Below are positions 45,011 to 57,243 of a DNA stretch of 64,000 nucleotides, in pieces. The DNA comes from Ramazzottius varieornatus (lineage: Eukaryota; Tardigrada; Eutardigrada; Parachela; Ramazzottiidae), in NCBI GenBank assembly GCA_001949185.1, contig BDGG01000010.1, positions 104,469 to 168,468 on the forward strand, in the 5' to 3' direction. A model generated the notes under the pieces. The model worked only from the letters and a program-made list of their open reading frames with translations. It was not told the origin of the DNA and did not search any database. Position 1 is the first letter of the stretch, and every line of letters begins with the position of its first letter. The translations under genes were made by a program, and so were the position numbers.

Positions 45011-48000
45011 ATGCTGAGTCTGCGGCTAACCAAAGGCCTGGTGCTGGGAGGCATGTTTCTCATCACGGCCTTCTTCTGCTGCCTCCCCGCCTTCATAATC
45101 TCTCGCGTTCGCACGCGTCGTCTGGAAAGCACTGGCTCGCACACCACCCTCTTCCGTTCCTGCATCAGCTTCCTGAACTGCTTTGCGTGCGGAGTTTTCC
45201 TCGGTACGCTCTTCCTTGACCTTCAGCCAGACGTTATCGAAGGCTTCAAGACCAGTTTAGAAGCGTTGGGAATCGAGAGCAGCTACCCACTCGCACAGTT
45301 CTGTACCGTGTTTGGCTTCCTTCTCGTCCTGGTCGTCGAACGAATCGCTATGAGCTGCAAGAGCGATGCGACGCAAATCGTTCATGGACATAGTCATGAA
45401 AGAGGAACCGAGCATCGTTCGAGATCGAGAACGCGGTCGGAGAATTCCGTGCGGAACAATCCAGACCTGTTGCGAGAAAGACTGGTTCAGGCACAATACG
45501 CCATGCCTAATCCCTATCATCCTGAAACTAGCCGCGCAGAACAACCCGAGACACGCGTTGGTGACTTCCGAACCCGAAGAGTATCAGAGGTAACCGTTTT
45601 CATCAATCTTAAGCATGACAAGAAGGTGGAGGACGAGATCACTCACAATTGACGGCAATGTATGCGCGTGACGCTATGCGTCGCTTGATCTGTTCGGTTG
45701 GCGCCGTTGGCCCGGTAGCCTTTCTTCATGCAAGACTACGCGTAGCAAGCGGAGACGATATTTTCTGGCTGACAATGTTAAAATGGGGTCTGGGAGACGA
45801 GATTTTCTAGACCTTGGGAGACAAAAATTTAGTTAAGGGTCCCGTCAGGGGGCAAGACGGTTTTGAGACGGCTGTTTGTCATGGCAGTCATAACTGGCGC
45901 AAAAAAGCATAGAAACATTGGGAACGCTGCGCCAAGTCAGATGAGCGGGTTGACCCAGTGCGTGCACAGTGAATATACTGCACACACGTTGTATGGCGCA
46001 GGCAGCCATACTAAAGTACACGAAAGTGCGCGAGCGATGTGGATCGCACTGCGGTGTGTGGCTGGACGTGATGTTAGGCGGAGCCGAACGCGCACTCACG
46101 TTCACAAGGCCAATGGGACGACTACGCAAATGGTTTTGACAGTGTGGGCCGGCCCAGCCTACTGCAGTCACCGTTTTAATAACTCCCTATAATGTGGAAA
46201 ATAATTCAATTTGGTAACTTTTGGTCCTCGAACCCCGGCAGGGCCCAACTAATTATATTTTCGGAGTATTTTTGGAAAGTGACGTCCAAATAGGTCCATT
46301 GATTGACTGAGCGGCTGTACCGAGCTAACATGAATTCGCGGGGCGGCACCTGACGGGTACTGGTGCAGCCGAGGGTGGCTAACAGGCAAGAAAACGGGAA
46401 CTGGGATGATGGCAGCGCGTATCCCAAGTTCCCAACCATTGAATTACTCCCTGTGACTCAGAATGCAATGCTACAGCCTTATCTCCTTCTTTCGTGACCT
46501 ACTTTCGCTTCTACTCAGTCACATTCCATTCACAAGCTTATTACCACTAATGTTGTACTTTGCCCTTCACTGGGCAAAGTTCAGCGGAGGGGTTCAAACA
46601 CAGACTTACGAACAAGACCAGCTCTGCAACGACAGCTCGTGCCCAAAAACCCCATGTTGGACCACCTGAAGTGGTTTGATATGGGATAACATGGGGTATC
46701 AAGTCGTACGCAAGGTTGTATTAGTAATCTCTGCGAGCATTACGTAATAGCCTCACACTGTATCGGCACCAACAAAAGTCATACGAGCTTCACAACAGGA
46801 AGACACAGTACACCATACCATACACCATACAGTTGACAGCCCCACCATACAATTTCACACTAAATGCTTTGCTGTTTTTTTCACCTGACCACGAAAGGCG
46901 AAGAATTCGGAGTGCTCCGACGACACACTGCTCGAGTCTTTCGCTTTGCTTCAGCGCTTCTCCATTAGTTTCCTGCTTGTGCTTCTTTCGCCTTTTTTAT
47001 GGTGTCATTTCTATGTTTTTATCGTGTGTATAACACAAAATATAAAAGAAACAAAGGAAATCGCCATTTTCCGACTAACTCCCGCAAAAAGGTCCCCTTT
47101 GGGGAAAATCTAAAAGTTGTATGGGGGGTCCTGTAAAGGCCATACCCCTAGCTAGGAGACGAGATTTTGGGAAGTCTTCCGTGGCCACATACTTTGGAAG
47201 ACGAGATTTAGGGTGCCCGGCTCGCGCTTGACGCGTAGTCCGGAAGAATACACAAAAAGCTCGTACCGCAGAGCTTAAGTCTCGAAATGTATTCTCTTTG
47301 CAGGTGTCCCTAGTGGATAACAACGAAGACGAGCCGGAAATCCTTAGTTCGGTGGCTTCGTCGCGTTCCACATCGCCCGATCGCGACATCATCACATCGT
47401 CCGAACGTGCACGGAATATCCAGCCCCGAGTTGAACCCGCCTTGCGTCTGGTCAAGTCCAAGTCCCATCAAAGCACCCACACAGCCCGTGCCTTCATCCT
47501 TCTCATGGCGCTGAGTCTTCATTCCGTCTTCGAAGGACTAGCAGTTGGTCTGCAAGAATCTCGTTACAAGGTAAGCGTTACAGATACCCAGATGATTTAG
47601 CGCAGTGAACTTTTTGGTTATAACGTGGAGATCACTGGTTCGAATCTCGGTTATCCGCTTTCTGCTTTCGTTTTGTCCAGGTTTTGGAGATCTTCGGCGC
47701 GTTGTTGATTCACAAATGCGTGGTGGCATTTAGCGTAGGTATGAATCTGATGCAAAGTCACATGGCACTGCGAAACGTCTTGCTGTGCGCCATGTTCTTT
47801 GCTTCCGCCTCGCCCCTGGGCATCGGGATCGGCATTGGCATGGAAGGTGTCCAGCAAGAGCCTGGTGCGCAACTAGCCAGTGCTGTCTTGCAAGCCTTTG
47901 CTTGTGGGACCTTCCTTTTCATCACGTTCCTCGAGGTACTTCCGCATGAAATGCTGAAGACGTCCCACAGTGAAGCACCTGGGACGATGTTACTCAAGAT

Positions 48001-48058
48001 TTTATGCATGGTGCTGGGGTTTTCTGTAATGGCCGGTCTTATGTTCATGGACTCTTGA
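45011..48058 (+). CDS. ZIP-family zinc transporter (SLC39A1/2/3-like)
   Basis: Three exons (45011-45589, 47304-47570, 47681-48058) give 407 residues. ZIP proteins import Zn2+ or Fe2+ into the cytosol. Membrane segments are GLVLGGMFLITAFFCCLPAFI, ISFLNCFACGVFLGTLFLDL and FCTVFGFLLVLVVERIAM, then, after the loop, ILLMALSLHSVFEGLAVGLQ (the TM4 metal-site signature) and HKCVVAFSVGMNLM (TM5). Three more follow: LCAMFFASASPLGIGIGIGM, AFACGTFLFITFLEVLPHEM and ILCMVLGFSVMAGLMFM. The long cytosolic loop has a short His-rich piece (HGHSHERGTEH) and many Ser/Arg residues. The pattern fits subfamily II. Intron 1 is 1.7 kb. The promoter may be shared with RFC3. Confidence 0.9.
45590..47303 (+). other. Long first intron of the ZIP gene
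   Basis: 1.7 kb with no supported nested gene. ORFs at 45845-46192 overlap on both strands and carry no family signal. Confidence 0.45.
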
Positions 48059-49456
48059 TTCCTTCTCTTCGTTTGTCTCACAGTATCTTGGTCGGTCCAC
48101 TCGAGTATTACCCTTTCCGACCTACTAAGTTTTATTTATTACAGTGGTTTACTCTCCGGAAACGTTTTTTTAACTATGTTACATTTCCTATCCAGAACGT
48201 CCCAGGCCGACAGCCGCACGTTGGTTCACATATAGAACGGTGGTGGGTTGGCCGAGTTAGTCATGCTGTACTTTATCCATTCGGGCAAAGCGCTACGTTT
48301 GAGGTAAGAGTTGAAGGTTCCTCCAAATCCTGACAACAAGAAAACGCGTAGTATCACCTCACCCCGTGCTCGAAAAATCTTTACCGATCATCAATGTTCC
48401 ACGGCTTCTCTGTACGAGCTCCCGAGCGGCGAACCATTCGCAGATGCTTTCTAGAAACTACTTATGAAAGCTACGAAGTATTTTCTCGTGTTCAGCATTC
48501 GACCAACTGCGGTAGTTTGGCTAGACTGAGGCACAGATGGTTGGTCTCAATCACCCAAACTGGCCAGCGTCATGTCCAGCTGTAACATCAGATCTCTTTC
48601 GATTCTTTCTCTCTTTCGGGTGCGCAGCGCCACCTTCCGCCTGTGCCGCATGAGTCATGATGGCCCAGCTGGCTGGCTGACTCATCGAGCAAACCTAGTA
48701 AAATTCCATTGGAATAGCCCAGGCTATGATGAGCTAGAACCGTGCAATACGGTGCGACCGATCTCGTTGTGGAATCTGGATCATCTCGGGACACGGTGGA
48801 TAGTCCTGATTCTGTACATCGACGTTCCAGCCTTCGAGAGATCCGGTTTTTCACCTGTGCCGGTTGATCCCCAGGACGGCGGTCTGGAAATCGTGTCGAA
48901 CAGTTGACTTCCGGTGCGATACATCGTTCCCTGTAAGACAGCTGCTGGATCTATTCATTCTGTCCAGCTTTTGACTGTATCCCGACTCAAGGCGCGGAAC
49001 ATGTGCGGACCTTCAGCTAGCTCCAGGTAAAGAAGTCCGTTGTCGCTTGTTACTTGTTCCTTGAGATGAAAAGACATGTCGTGAGTGAACTTTTTTCAAG
49101 TAGCGCACTCTCTGTTACTGTAACCATTCTGGTTGCGCCACTCGATCGTAGAAAATGCGTTGCTGTCCTTTTCCTCGTCCTGTTACAGGCTCATGTCAAA
49201 AATTTCCCGATCATACGTTTCGGCCAACGCCCAACGATATGGACAGCGAGTCCGCGGTTTATGCTCCCCTCAAAGGTTTTTTTCGAAACGTGCTACCCGG
49301 AAAACCGACGATGCTTCCCAGTCCGGTCGATCCCTCGGTCGTCTAGGCCGCATGAGCCCCAGCTACCTCTTTCAGCAACGACCACTTCTCATTGACTTTC
49401 TTTGTCACGGTAACTCTACTGCCTGCCCTTCAACACTCTAATTCGAATGTTACACA
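48059..49456. other. Spacer between the ZIP and PISD genes
   Basis: Short plus-strand frames (48572-48907; the frame with DSESAVYAPLKGFFRNVLPG at about 49238-49346) have natural-looking composition but no splice model or domain that I can defend. The latter could be an exon of an unrecognised small gene. A palindromic element copy lies at 49092-49150. Confidence 0.35.
49092..49150. repeat. Palindromic element, copy 8
   Basis: Arms TTCAAGTAGCGCAC and GGTTGCGCCACTCGA flank CTGTTACTGTAACC. It lies upstream of PISD and is diverged from the consensus. Confidence 0.55.
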
Positions 49457-51366
49457 ATGTTTTCGAAACTCCCAGGTCTTCCGAAACGCGCATTGTCCCG
49501 AGGATACTTTAGTTTGTCCAAGTCGCCCTATACGCCAACGCCCAGCAAATTTTCTTCCCTCCCCCGACGGTCACTACGATGGACACCAGTACCTATTCTC
49601 GTGGGAGTACTTTTCGCTCTGTACCGCCAGTTCGCTGTTTTGACTGGACGAAAGACCGAAACGGTTGATGGGGTGGAGAAGCCCAAGTTGGCTTCGCAAC
49701 GATCGAGCTCGCCTTCACGACGGAACAAAATTTCTTGGCATGTTCCCGCAGTGGTACGAGAAAATATTCTTTGCTCTCTGATATCATGAATATGTAGTGG
49801 TCTTTTTTTCTGTTAGTTTTACGTATATCAGTTCCTGCCACTGCGAGCCCTCTCCCGCAGCTGGGGATGGCTGAACGACCTCTATCTCCCACATTGGCTA
49901 CGTGAGCCGGTCCTGTCAGCCTACACGTACGTCTTCGGAGTCAACTTGGCCGAAGCTGCGATCCCCGACTTGAAATGGTACAAGAACCTGGGAGAGTTCT
50001 TCAGACGACGACTGAGACCGGGAGTTCGCCCTATCGATTCTAACAGCGCACTCGTAAGAACTACCTTCGTATGGGACGTCGACATGATCGTTACTTCAAG
50101 TGGCGCACTTTCAGTGTTGCTGGCCGCAAGTGTGCGCCACTTGGGAAAACGATCATGTACAAATCTGATCCTAACGTTGATTGTTTGATGGTATTTTTCG
50201 TTGGGTTGCTTTCAAGGTTAGCCCAGCCGATGGTGTCGTTCTGCACTTTGGCCGTGTCGAGGACGATTGTGTGGAGCAGGTTAAAGGTATGACGTTCAGT
50301 TTGGCTGCGTTCTTAGGACCCAAAACGTGGCATGATCACACCGTGGACGACGAGCTCATTGTCGAAGAGGTCAGTACATGCTCACTTCCGGGTGGACTTT
50401 GATTCTGGTGTGGAATTTGCTTCGTCTACACCGTCCCGTCTTTGTTCAAAGGCGGAAATCGAGGAGCCGAAAACGTACCGAAAGAATTTGGCCATGCAGA
50501 GGTCTGATAGTGAACTGTACCACTGTGTCATCTACCTGGCACCCGGTGACTACCATCGTTTCCATTCACCTACGGATTGGAACATCCTTTTCCGGAGACA
50601 TTTCCCTGGTGAGTAACAGTCCAAACAACAGTAAAAAAAGTAGTTGGAGCTCGGCAAACAAACTTGACCAAATCGTGTTCCCAATTGGCGCACGTTTTCA
50701 GTGTTATCGGCCAAAAGTGTGCGACACTTGGGAAAATGGTCTGGTCAAGTGGCGTACGCTTCCTGTCAAAAACACTGACAAGATGCGCTACTTTGGAGAA
50801 CGATCTCGTCGAGCTTATTTGCTGAGCTCCCAGCTGGGAAATTCAGGAAAGTTCCTCAAAAAGTTTGCCTTTCTTTCAGGCCATCTTTATAGCGTGTCTC
50901 CTGTGGTGACTAGACGAATCGAAGACCTGTTCAACTACAACGAACGAGTGGTTTACTACGGACAATGGCAACATGGCTTCTTCTCCATGTCGGCTGTCGG
51001 CGCTACGAACGTTGGGTCCATCCACGTTTACTTCGACGAGGTATTTAACTAGTGGTTGATTTGGTCGTTCCAAGGCTCTAGCCTGTGTGATGTGGAGTTT
51101 TTTGGGTTTTTCTGCAGAGGCTGAAGACCAACAACAGGCGTTACAAGATCGGTAACTACCTGGACTGGAACTTCGCTCAGCACACAGCGCCATCTGCCCC
51201 ACAGCGTGCCATCGCCTTGGAGAAAGGCGACGAGTTCGGTGAGTTCAACCTGGGTTCCACGATCGTCCTCCTGTTTGAAGCCCCAAAGAACTTCAAGTTC
51301 ACGGTGGAAGTTGGGGAGAAGATTCTGTATGGGCGACCCTTGGGAAACCTCCAAGAAACTTCATAA
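49457..51366 (+). CDS. PISD: Mitochondrial phosphatidylserine decarboxylase
   Basis: Six exons (49457-49753, 49817-50053, 50217-50369, 50452-50608, 50880-51040, 51118-51366) give 417 residues. The enzyme converts phosphatidylserine to phosphatidylethanolamine at the inner mitochondrial membrane. A presequence rich in Arg, Lys and Ser precedes a membrane anchor ([12 protein letters not shown]). Catalytic blocks follow: [103 protein letters not shown] and [10 protein letters not shown]. The LGST motif (residues about 380-383) is the self-cleavage site where Ser becomes the pyruvoyl group. An in-frame stop upstream supports the chosen start. Introns 2 and 4 carry palindromic elements. Confidence 0.95.
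50095..50154. repeat. Palindromic intronic element, copy 9
   Basis: Arms CTTCAAGTGGCGCAC and GTGCGCCACTTGGG flank CAGTGTTGCTGGCC; GATCGT and ACGATC extend the stem. It fills the centre of PISD intron 2 (50054-50216). Confidence 0.85.
50648..50835. repeat. Palindromic intronic element, copy 10 (compound)
   Basis: It starts GAGCTCGGCAAACAAACTTG and ends near TCGTCGAGCTTATTTGCTGAGC. Between are a core pair (CCCAATTGGCGCACG / GTGTGCGACACTTGGG) and a second pair (CAAGTGGCGTACG / ATGCGCTACTTTGG). It lies in PISD intron 4 (50609-50879). Confidence 0.85.
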
Positions 51367-52189
51367 CCGACATTTCATTTCAACGAAATTCATTTTTCTC
51401 ATCTCATAAAACTCTTCGGTTCGGACTGAATTTTGTACAATCTCAAAAAGATTCATTCCTTTGCGTCTGTTGCGTCTATCTGGTATGGAGAATGGAGATA
51501 CACTAGGGGACCGAAAATATTGGTCACCGGAAATTAATTTGAGGAACTTGGACGATTGATTTTTCTTGTTCTGGTTTCTTGCAACAGCGGTCGCGCCAGC
51601 CGATATTGGCAGGAGTGAAAGTAACCATGAGTGCAGCGTCAAGTTGTCTGTTGTCACGTTGTCGTTGTCAATTTCACGCTTGCTTTAGCAAACAGTAGCT
51701 GTCTGGGACGGTTCCAAGTCGATCGATACTGGCTTCCTTTCCTTTGCATAAATGGGTCTTGTTTGGATACCAACCGGAAGTCAGCTTATAACTGCCTCAT
51801 TCTATTATACGCCTTGATCGATCTTCCATTCTACCGAACTTAGTAGGACAGGGGAACTGTCGATCACCAGTTCCCTTCACCGTACTGACTGCACATCGCC
51901 ATCATCTTCCTACAGCTCTTATCCCCGTCGATGACTTATTATATTTGAACTCTACATAAAACGGAACTAGCAGGAAAGCTCGATTGTGAACTTTTGAAGC
52001 GTGCACCGAAAAACAAAAACTATGATGGAATGAAATTCATTCAAAAATTCAAAGGAACTACCGGAAACGTCTATAGCTGGGACAGGACTCCTTCTCGGTA
52101 TTTTTCCACTGATGATGTAAGCAATGGAGGCAGCCGGGTTCGTGATGAATGTATCGGACATCCATCAAAATAATCACGTTAAAAAGCGA
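51367..52189. other. Spacer between convergent PISD and K2P-1 genes
   Basis: It must hold both 3' UTRs. ORF 51967-52161 (minus) lies just past the K2P stop and could be part of an alternative C-terminus, but no splice evidence supports it. Confidence 0.4.
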
Positions 52190-54638
52190 TCAGACGTTAT
52201 TATGGTGATTGCTAGTGGCAGGGGGTTGATTATGGCGGAAAATCATGGAAGCCGTCCTGCTTTGCATCGTCAGCTTAAACTGTCGTTTCTTCTTCTGCAT
52301 CAAAATGCGGGAAGCTACGGCATGAAAGGTGGCAGCAATCAGCAGCCATCCACAGATAATGTAAACGATCACCAGCGACCTTCGAATATGCGAAGTCATG
52401 CTGGTCAACCGATGGTCAATGTGGTCCCCTGGAAAAAGAACCATCCAAGTTAGTTAAGTACTGTATGCCATATCCCAATGGCGGAGCCATCTTTGTTTGA
52501 TAGCAGTATGTATGTATGGTTCTCGGCAAGCAGTTTCTCTCGCTATTTCACCACGCGGTGATGTCACAGTGGTCTGCACAAAACTTGAAGTTGACAGAAG
52601 AAATTACGCAAACACACTGGGCAAGATCGCTTTTCCAAGTGGCGTAAGCTTACAGTTGATAAAACCGAGAACGTGCGGCACTTATAAAGATTGTCGATTT
52701 TCCCGTTCCCAATAAGATGCTCATGGGGAGTCAGTCACCTGCATGCTATATGTGCAGTTCTTTCACACCATTAATTTGTACGGAGGCGCTTTTGCGATCT
52801 TAAAATTTATTCGTCTGGGTTGTATACCTGGTATCTCGTCAATGAGACCCACGGTGAAGAGGACCATGACGCAAAAGTAGATTGACTGTATGGTATCCCA
52901 GTTCTCCCACAGTCCGAATATGAGGACCGCCAGCATCACATAAAAGGCCGTGAGGACCAGCATGAGCGAGACGGGGACGCAAGCTTGGATACGACGATAT
53001 CCTTCCTTGAGGTCGTTCCCCGAAGCGGCCTGAAACTGTCGTGCTTCCAAACTCTTGTCCCGTTGTCTGCACATGGAACAGCACAAGGACTCGTGGTACA
53101 TTACGGCGATTAATTTGCTCACATCGTCGCCGATCACGTAGAGAAAGAGGGCAAACAGCGGGACGCCGAAGAAGCAGTAGGGGAACGTCACTACTTTTCC
53201 CAGCCAAGTTCGTGGAGGATTGCCAATCCCTAAAGGGTTCGAGGAATTAGAAACACATACTATATTTATCCACTTAAAGCCAACCTAATCTCTTCAACCC
53301 TACCAGTACTGGAAATTTTTTCGTCCATTGAAAAGAGTACAGATGGATCAGCTCGTTCACCACCACACACGGAAGAACCCCAACAACCATACCCAACGCT
53401 TCCGGGTCAACTAGCGCATCGTAAACTTCAGTCTGCTGAACAGTTCAGGTTTGCGCAATTCTGAACGATAATGCGCGAGTTGACCGGATAAGAGTGCGGT
53501 GGAGCTGAACAACAAGGAAGCAGAAAGATGTCTATCGTGTTTCGGTTCAGCAACTTTATTTAGTTCCAGTAACGTTCATTGTTTGTATGTCTTACCGACG
53601 CCGCTGATGATGGAAACGGAATAAAGGATGCCCGAAACGGCGGAGAAGTCGCGCTTGTTCTCATAGACGCCAGCAGCCTTGACATGGTACTTGAGGTAGC
53701 TGCGGAAGTTATCCAGGTTGGGATAATACAGTGTCACATTGGAGTCGCGGACGGGAAACTGTTTGAGAACCGCCGTGTTCAAGTACTCCATTACGGCCTC
53801 CACATCAAAGGGTTTATTGGTTTTGGCAGCCTCAAAGGCTGCTTCCTCCGGCCCAATAATGTACACGTACAATAAAGTCCCCATTAGAACGTATGCACCC
53901 ACCACCTACAACACACAAGGAAAATTGTAGAGGGAAGCCGCTTTCATGACCAACGGCCAGTTTTGATGTTAGAAGAAAAAAAATAAGTTTAGAACCAGCA
54001 ACTCGTCGAATAACTATGTTGAATCCTTTTGTTTTTACTGCTGAAAACCCAAGGCGGATTGTCACAGAATGTCCTACCATGACAAGAATAGAATGGGCAA
54101 GTAATCGGGAAACTGACGTCTCACAGCACCGCTGCTCCAGACTCTGATCCCTCTGCGTCTGCGAGGAGGCCACACTGCGGCTGGTGTCCAGTGCCATATT
54201 CGGGCCGGAAGGAAGGTTCAGCGATGAAGTGGTCGTTTGCCGCTGGAACTGAAAGACACGGCTGTTGAGCGATGTCGGTTGCTGCTCGGGCGTTGAGGGC
54301 TCATAGGGCAAGCCTAGCGCTCTGGAGGTTTGATTAAGCAGTATCCTAATGGATCCGCGACGGGAGACGTGGTAATCCCGAGCAGCCTCTTCTCGACCAT
54401 CACTGACGTGGGTCTCCTGCCGATGTAGCGAGTGCTGCGAATGTCGCGGATCGCGCGAATGTTGAGGGGCCGGTACCGATGTAGTGATCAGGGCGTGACC
54501 GTTGGCCGTTCTCACAACGCGCAACTGATCATGGCTAACACGGCGTGGATGGGAAGATGCCGGCCCGTGAAGAGCCTGATCGTGGCTGGCACGCCGTAAT
54601 GGCATGTTGACACCGACATCATCGCCTTCGTTTTCCAT
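52190..54638 (-). CDS. Two-pore-domain potassium channel with altered selectivity filters
   Basis: Four exons (54638-54078, 53905-53596, 53229-52828, 52428-52190) give 503 residues. The cytosolic N-terminus of about 180 residues is rich in Arg, His, Ser and Gln. TM1 is RLLAHSILVM joined to VVGAYVLMGTLLYVYII. The first pore reads YSVSIISGVGIGNPPR, keeping GxG but not the usual TTIGYG. M2 is FPYCFFGVPLFALFLYVIGD, M3 is VSLMLVLTAFYVMLAVLIFG. The second filter reads LFTVGLIDEIPG, where TIGFGD is normal, so the second filter Gly is Ile. M4 is SLVIVYIICGWLLIAATFHAVA. K2P channels carry background K+ currents as dimers. This one may conduct abnormally or not at all. A palindromic element lies in intron 3. 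Confidence 0.85.
52628..52690. repeat. Palindromic intronic element, copy 11
   Basis: Arms TTTTCCAAGTGGCGTA and ACGTGCGGCACTTATAAA flank ACAGTTGATAAAACC. It lies in K2P-1 intron 3 (52429-52827). Confidence 0.7.
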
Positions 54639-55643
54639 ATTGACTTTGCCGCCGGCAGCTAGTCAAGTATTCAGCGTCCTTTGTCCGATAACTCCACTGA
54701 CACAAGACGCCTGGGGCTCATTGCGGTGTAAATAATCACGTAAAAACAAGCTGCATGCAGGAATTCAGAACAAGCGCCATGAGGAATGTACTCGCTTGCC
54801 ATCAATTACACATCGGGATTCGGGACCATTCACGAAGCGATGATGTCGAGCTCTTGCTGATGAGAAAGCTACACGTTTACGCACACGCCCGTGAGGAAAG
54901 GACATTCATTTTTCCCAGCTGATAGATGCAAAGCTAGTACAGAGGCGAAGATTGAAATCAAAGTTGACAAGGCGTCAGCGTTGCCGAGATGGAATGGCTA
55001 TAAATGACGGTAGGTTGTCATAACGGTGAAATTTAAAGACCATATATGCGGAACAATATATCGACCGAGCTGCGTGGTCTTCTTTGATGCAATGGAGTAG
55101 CTCTGTCAGACTGGTCGAGCTCTCGCTTAAACATTTGTGAGTGAGATGAGTTGTTGGCTCCGATACAAGGAAGTGTATGCAAAAACCCAATACACCGTGC
55201 CTCGAAAGTTTGGGACAGGCGGAAAAGACGATCAATGCGAATTTAACCGTAGAAAGTCGTCAGAAAGTGCGTTGGTGGGAATTGCACACGTACGTACGAA
55301 CTCCGTTCCGTTGTTTCGGAATCGCCTGTTCCAAACGTTTTACTGCTCCAGACTTTCCCTTCCCGCGTGTACCCGACCCCGTACCGTTCGACTGATGGAT
55401 AATCACCCGGGGAACCGTTGGTTTCCTCCCTATTGGAATCCTCTGCCAGTTCGCATGCTCAACGGTGCAGTAGGTCATCGAATCGACAGTAGTTCATCGA
55501 ATCAGCGCGCTCCGTGGGAATAACAAGTGACTGCCTAATTCTGGGGCAATTGATTCTTGGCGCAATTGATCAGCTCGGATTCAGTAAGGTGACTACCTCT
55601 ACGAAGCTTGAGAATGCGTGAATCGAGAGGCCAAGATCATACT
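54639..55643. other. Upstream region of the K2P-1 gene
   Basis: Overlapping ORFs at 55137-55523 (+) have no domain or splice support. No repeat was found. Confidence 0.4.
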
Positions 55644-55886
55644 TTAATAATCTGGCAAAATATGCAATGTGTCAGACTGCAGAACTGTTATAACTTCTTC
55701 TTCTGGAGTTACTGGGGGATAGCCAATACTCTGGCCAAATTCAGAAAACACCAACGTGGGTATCATCGTTAGGAAACCCTGATCATTTACTACACCCTTC
55801 GAATTCATAGGCGTGGCAGTCATCCTTGACTGGAACTGCAGCCTGGCACGGAGCTGAAGGACGGAGCTATCCGGCGTCAAGGTCAT
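55644..55886 (-). CDS. Small hypothetical ORF (80 residues)
   Basis: An ATG-started frame with natural amino-acid composition (LQLRARLQFQSRMTATPM, GFLTMIPTLVFSEFGQ, ending LHILPDY). No signal peptide, membrane segment or known motif is recognised. It could be a terminal exon of a gene whose other exons I did not find, or a fragment of a duplicated gene. Low confidence. Confidence 0.25.
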   Translation of the reverse strand: MTLTPDSSVLQLRARLQFQSRMTATPMNSKGVVNDQGFLTMIPTLVFSEFGQSIGYPPVTPEEEVITVLQSDTLHILPDY

Positions 55887-56658
55887 TCATCGATTCTCGT
55901 TCCCAGTAAAAGGAAGCTCTACTTGACAGTTGGCAATCTACTTCAATTCCAAATTAAAATGTTGTTATTGTAGGCTACAATCGGTCCTCCTGCGTCAGCG
56001 TACTTGATCTGAGTGCTGTCCGCGGAGAAAAGCTGCAATGTGCAATTGTTGCTGGCAGCGGCTGGCTGTCAAGTGCACACAAGGGGCCTCTTACAGCCAT
56101 ATTCTTCCGAACCATAGCGTTCCTAATGTCGTTTCCCTTTTGACACGCTGGATGAGAGGCCAACAAGTTCCCTAAATGTCTGAATTCTGACAGTGAAGTA
56201 GTTTATGTGGATCTAGCCGAAAGCAGGTGCGCAGTGTCGAGCTTCACACAGGTACTTGCAAATACGTCGTCAAGTAGTGATACTGCTCTTACCACACAGG
56301 TTTTTTCGGACTGAGTAGATAAATATTGATGACGAATAATTTCGCTTATTCAATGTTAAGGGGAAAGCTAGTAGAATGAATATTCAAAATGCCGGTTTCT
56401 CGATATCGGTGTGGGCAGATGTTAGGTTTCGTCATGCAGGTCATCCCGGCATAATCAAATTAAAACTTTAACACTGTTTCAAAACCTGAGTGGAGGACCC
56501 AGACATCGCGGAAGCAGAGGATGCCCGATTCCTATTGAGATGACCCAATGCAATTATCAGAGAGGCTCTCGGATAGTGATGTCATTTTCGTATATGGACG
56601 AGGTGGACGTACAGAATGGGGAAAAAGGTGTGGAAAAAAGAAGGAATCATGCACGTGC
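55887..56658. other. Spacer without recognised gene
   Basis: No convincing ORF, RNA gene or repeat was found. Confidence 0.4.
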
Positions 56659-57243
56659 TAAGCTCTGTTTCATCTACCGATGGGTGGTACTTTTAGTCTT
56701 ATGGCCAACCCATCCAACATTTTTTATGGATTCTTTTACGGCCATAGTTCTTAGTTCGCGAGACGGGTCAACTTGGCTGTTTTAGAAGGTTAAGATCAGC
56801 TCTTGATCATCCCGCTACGGGGGAAGATCAACCGATAGGATCTCTGATCCTCAGTATGCACGATCCTCCATACAGGTTTGCGCCATGAGTGCATAATCAG
56901 GTAATCAATAACACGCCGGGCTAACCGTGTGTGATACTGCACATTCATGCTCGACTGATTTACAGCTGACCGTTGATTGGCCGGTCTGCCGCGTGCTCAT
57001 TACCCGGGACGGATTCACGCGTACGACTGTGTGGAGTATCGTGCATACTGAGGATCAGAGATCTTATCAATTGATCTCCCCCCGTAGCGGGATGATCGAA
57101 AGCTGATCTTAACTTTCTAAAACGGCCAAGTTGACCCGTCTCGCGAACTAAAAACTATGACCGTAAAAGAATCCATAAAAAATGTTGGATGGGTTGGCCA
57201 TGAGGCTAAAAGTACCACCCATCGGTAGATAAAACAGAGCTTA
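56659..57243. mobile_element. TA-flanked foldback MITE with arms of about 230 bases
   Basis: The left arm begins TAAGCTCTGTTTCATCTACC and the right arm ends GGTAGATAAAACAGAGCTTA. Long complementary blocks continue inward, for example ATCCAACATTTTTTATGGAT against ATCCATAAAAAATGTTGGAT, and GATCATCCCGCTACGGGG against CCCCGTAGCGGGATGATC. TA flanks both ends. No ORF is shared with a transposase. A truncated relative lies at 7307-7725. Confidence 0.9.

Noticed and set aside
47583-47656. tRNA-like sequence in ZIP intron 2 (TTAGCGCAGTG and GGTTCGAATC)
   Set aside because: A- and B-box-like words are present, but the T-stem and acceptor stem do not pair properly. At most a decayed tRNA-derived relic.
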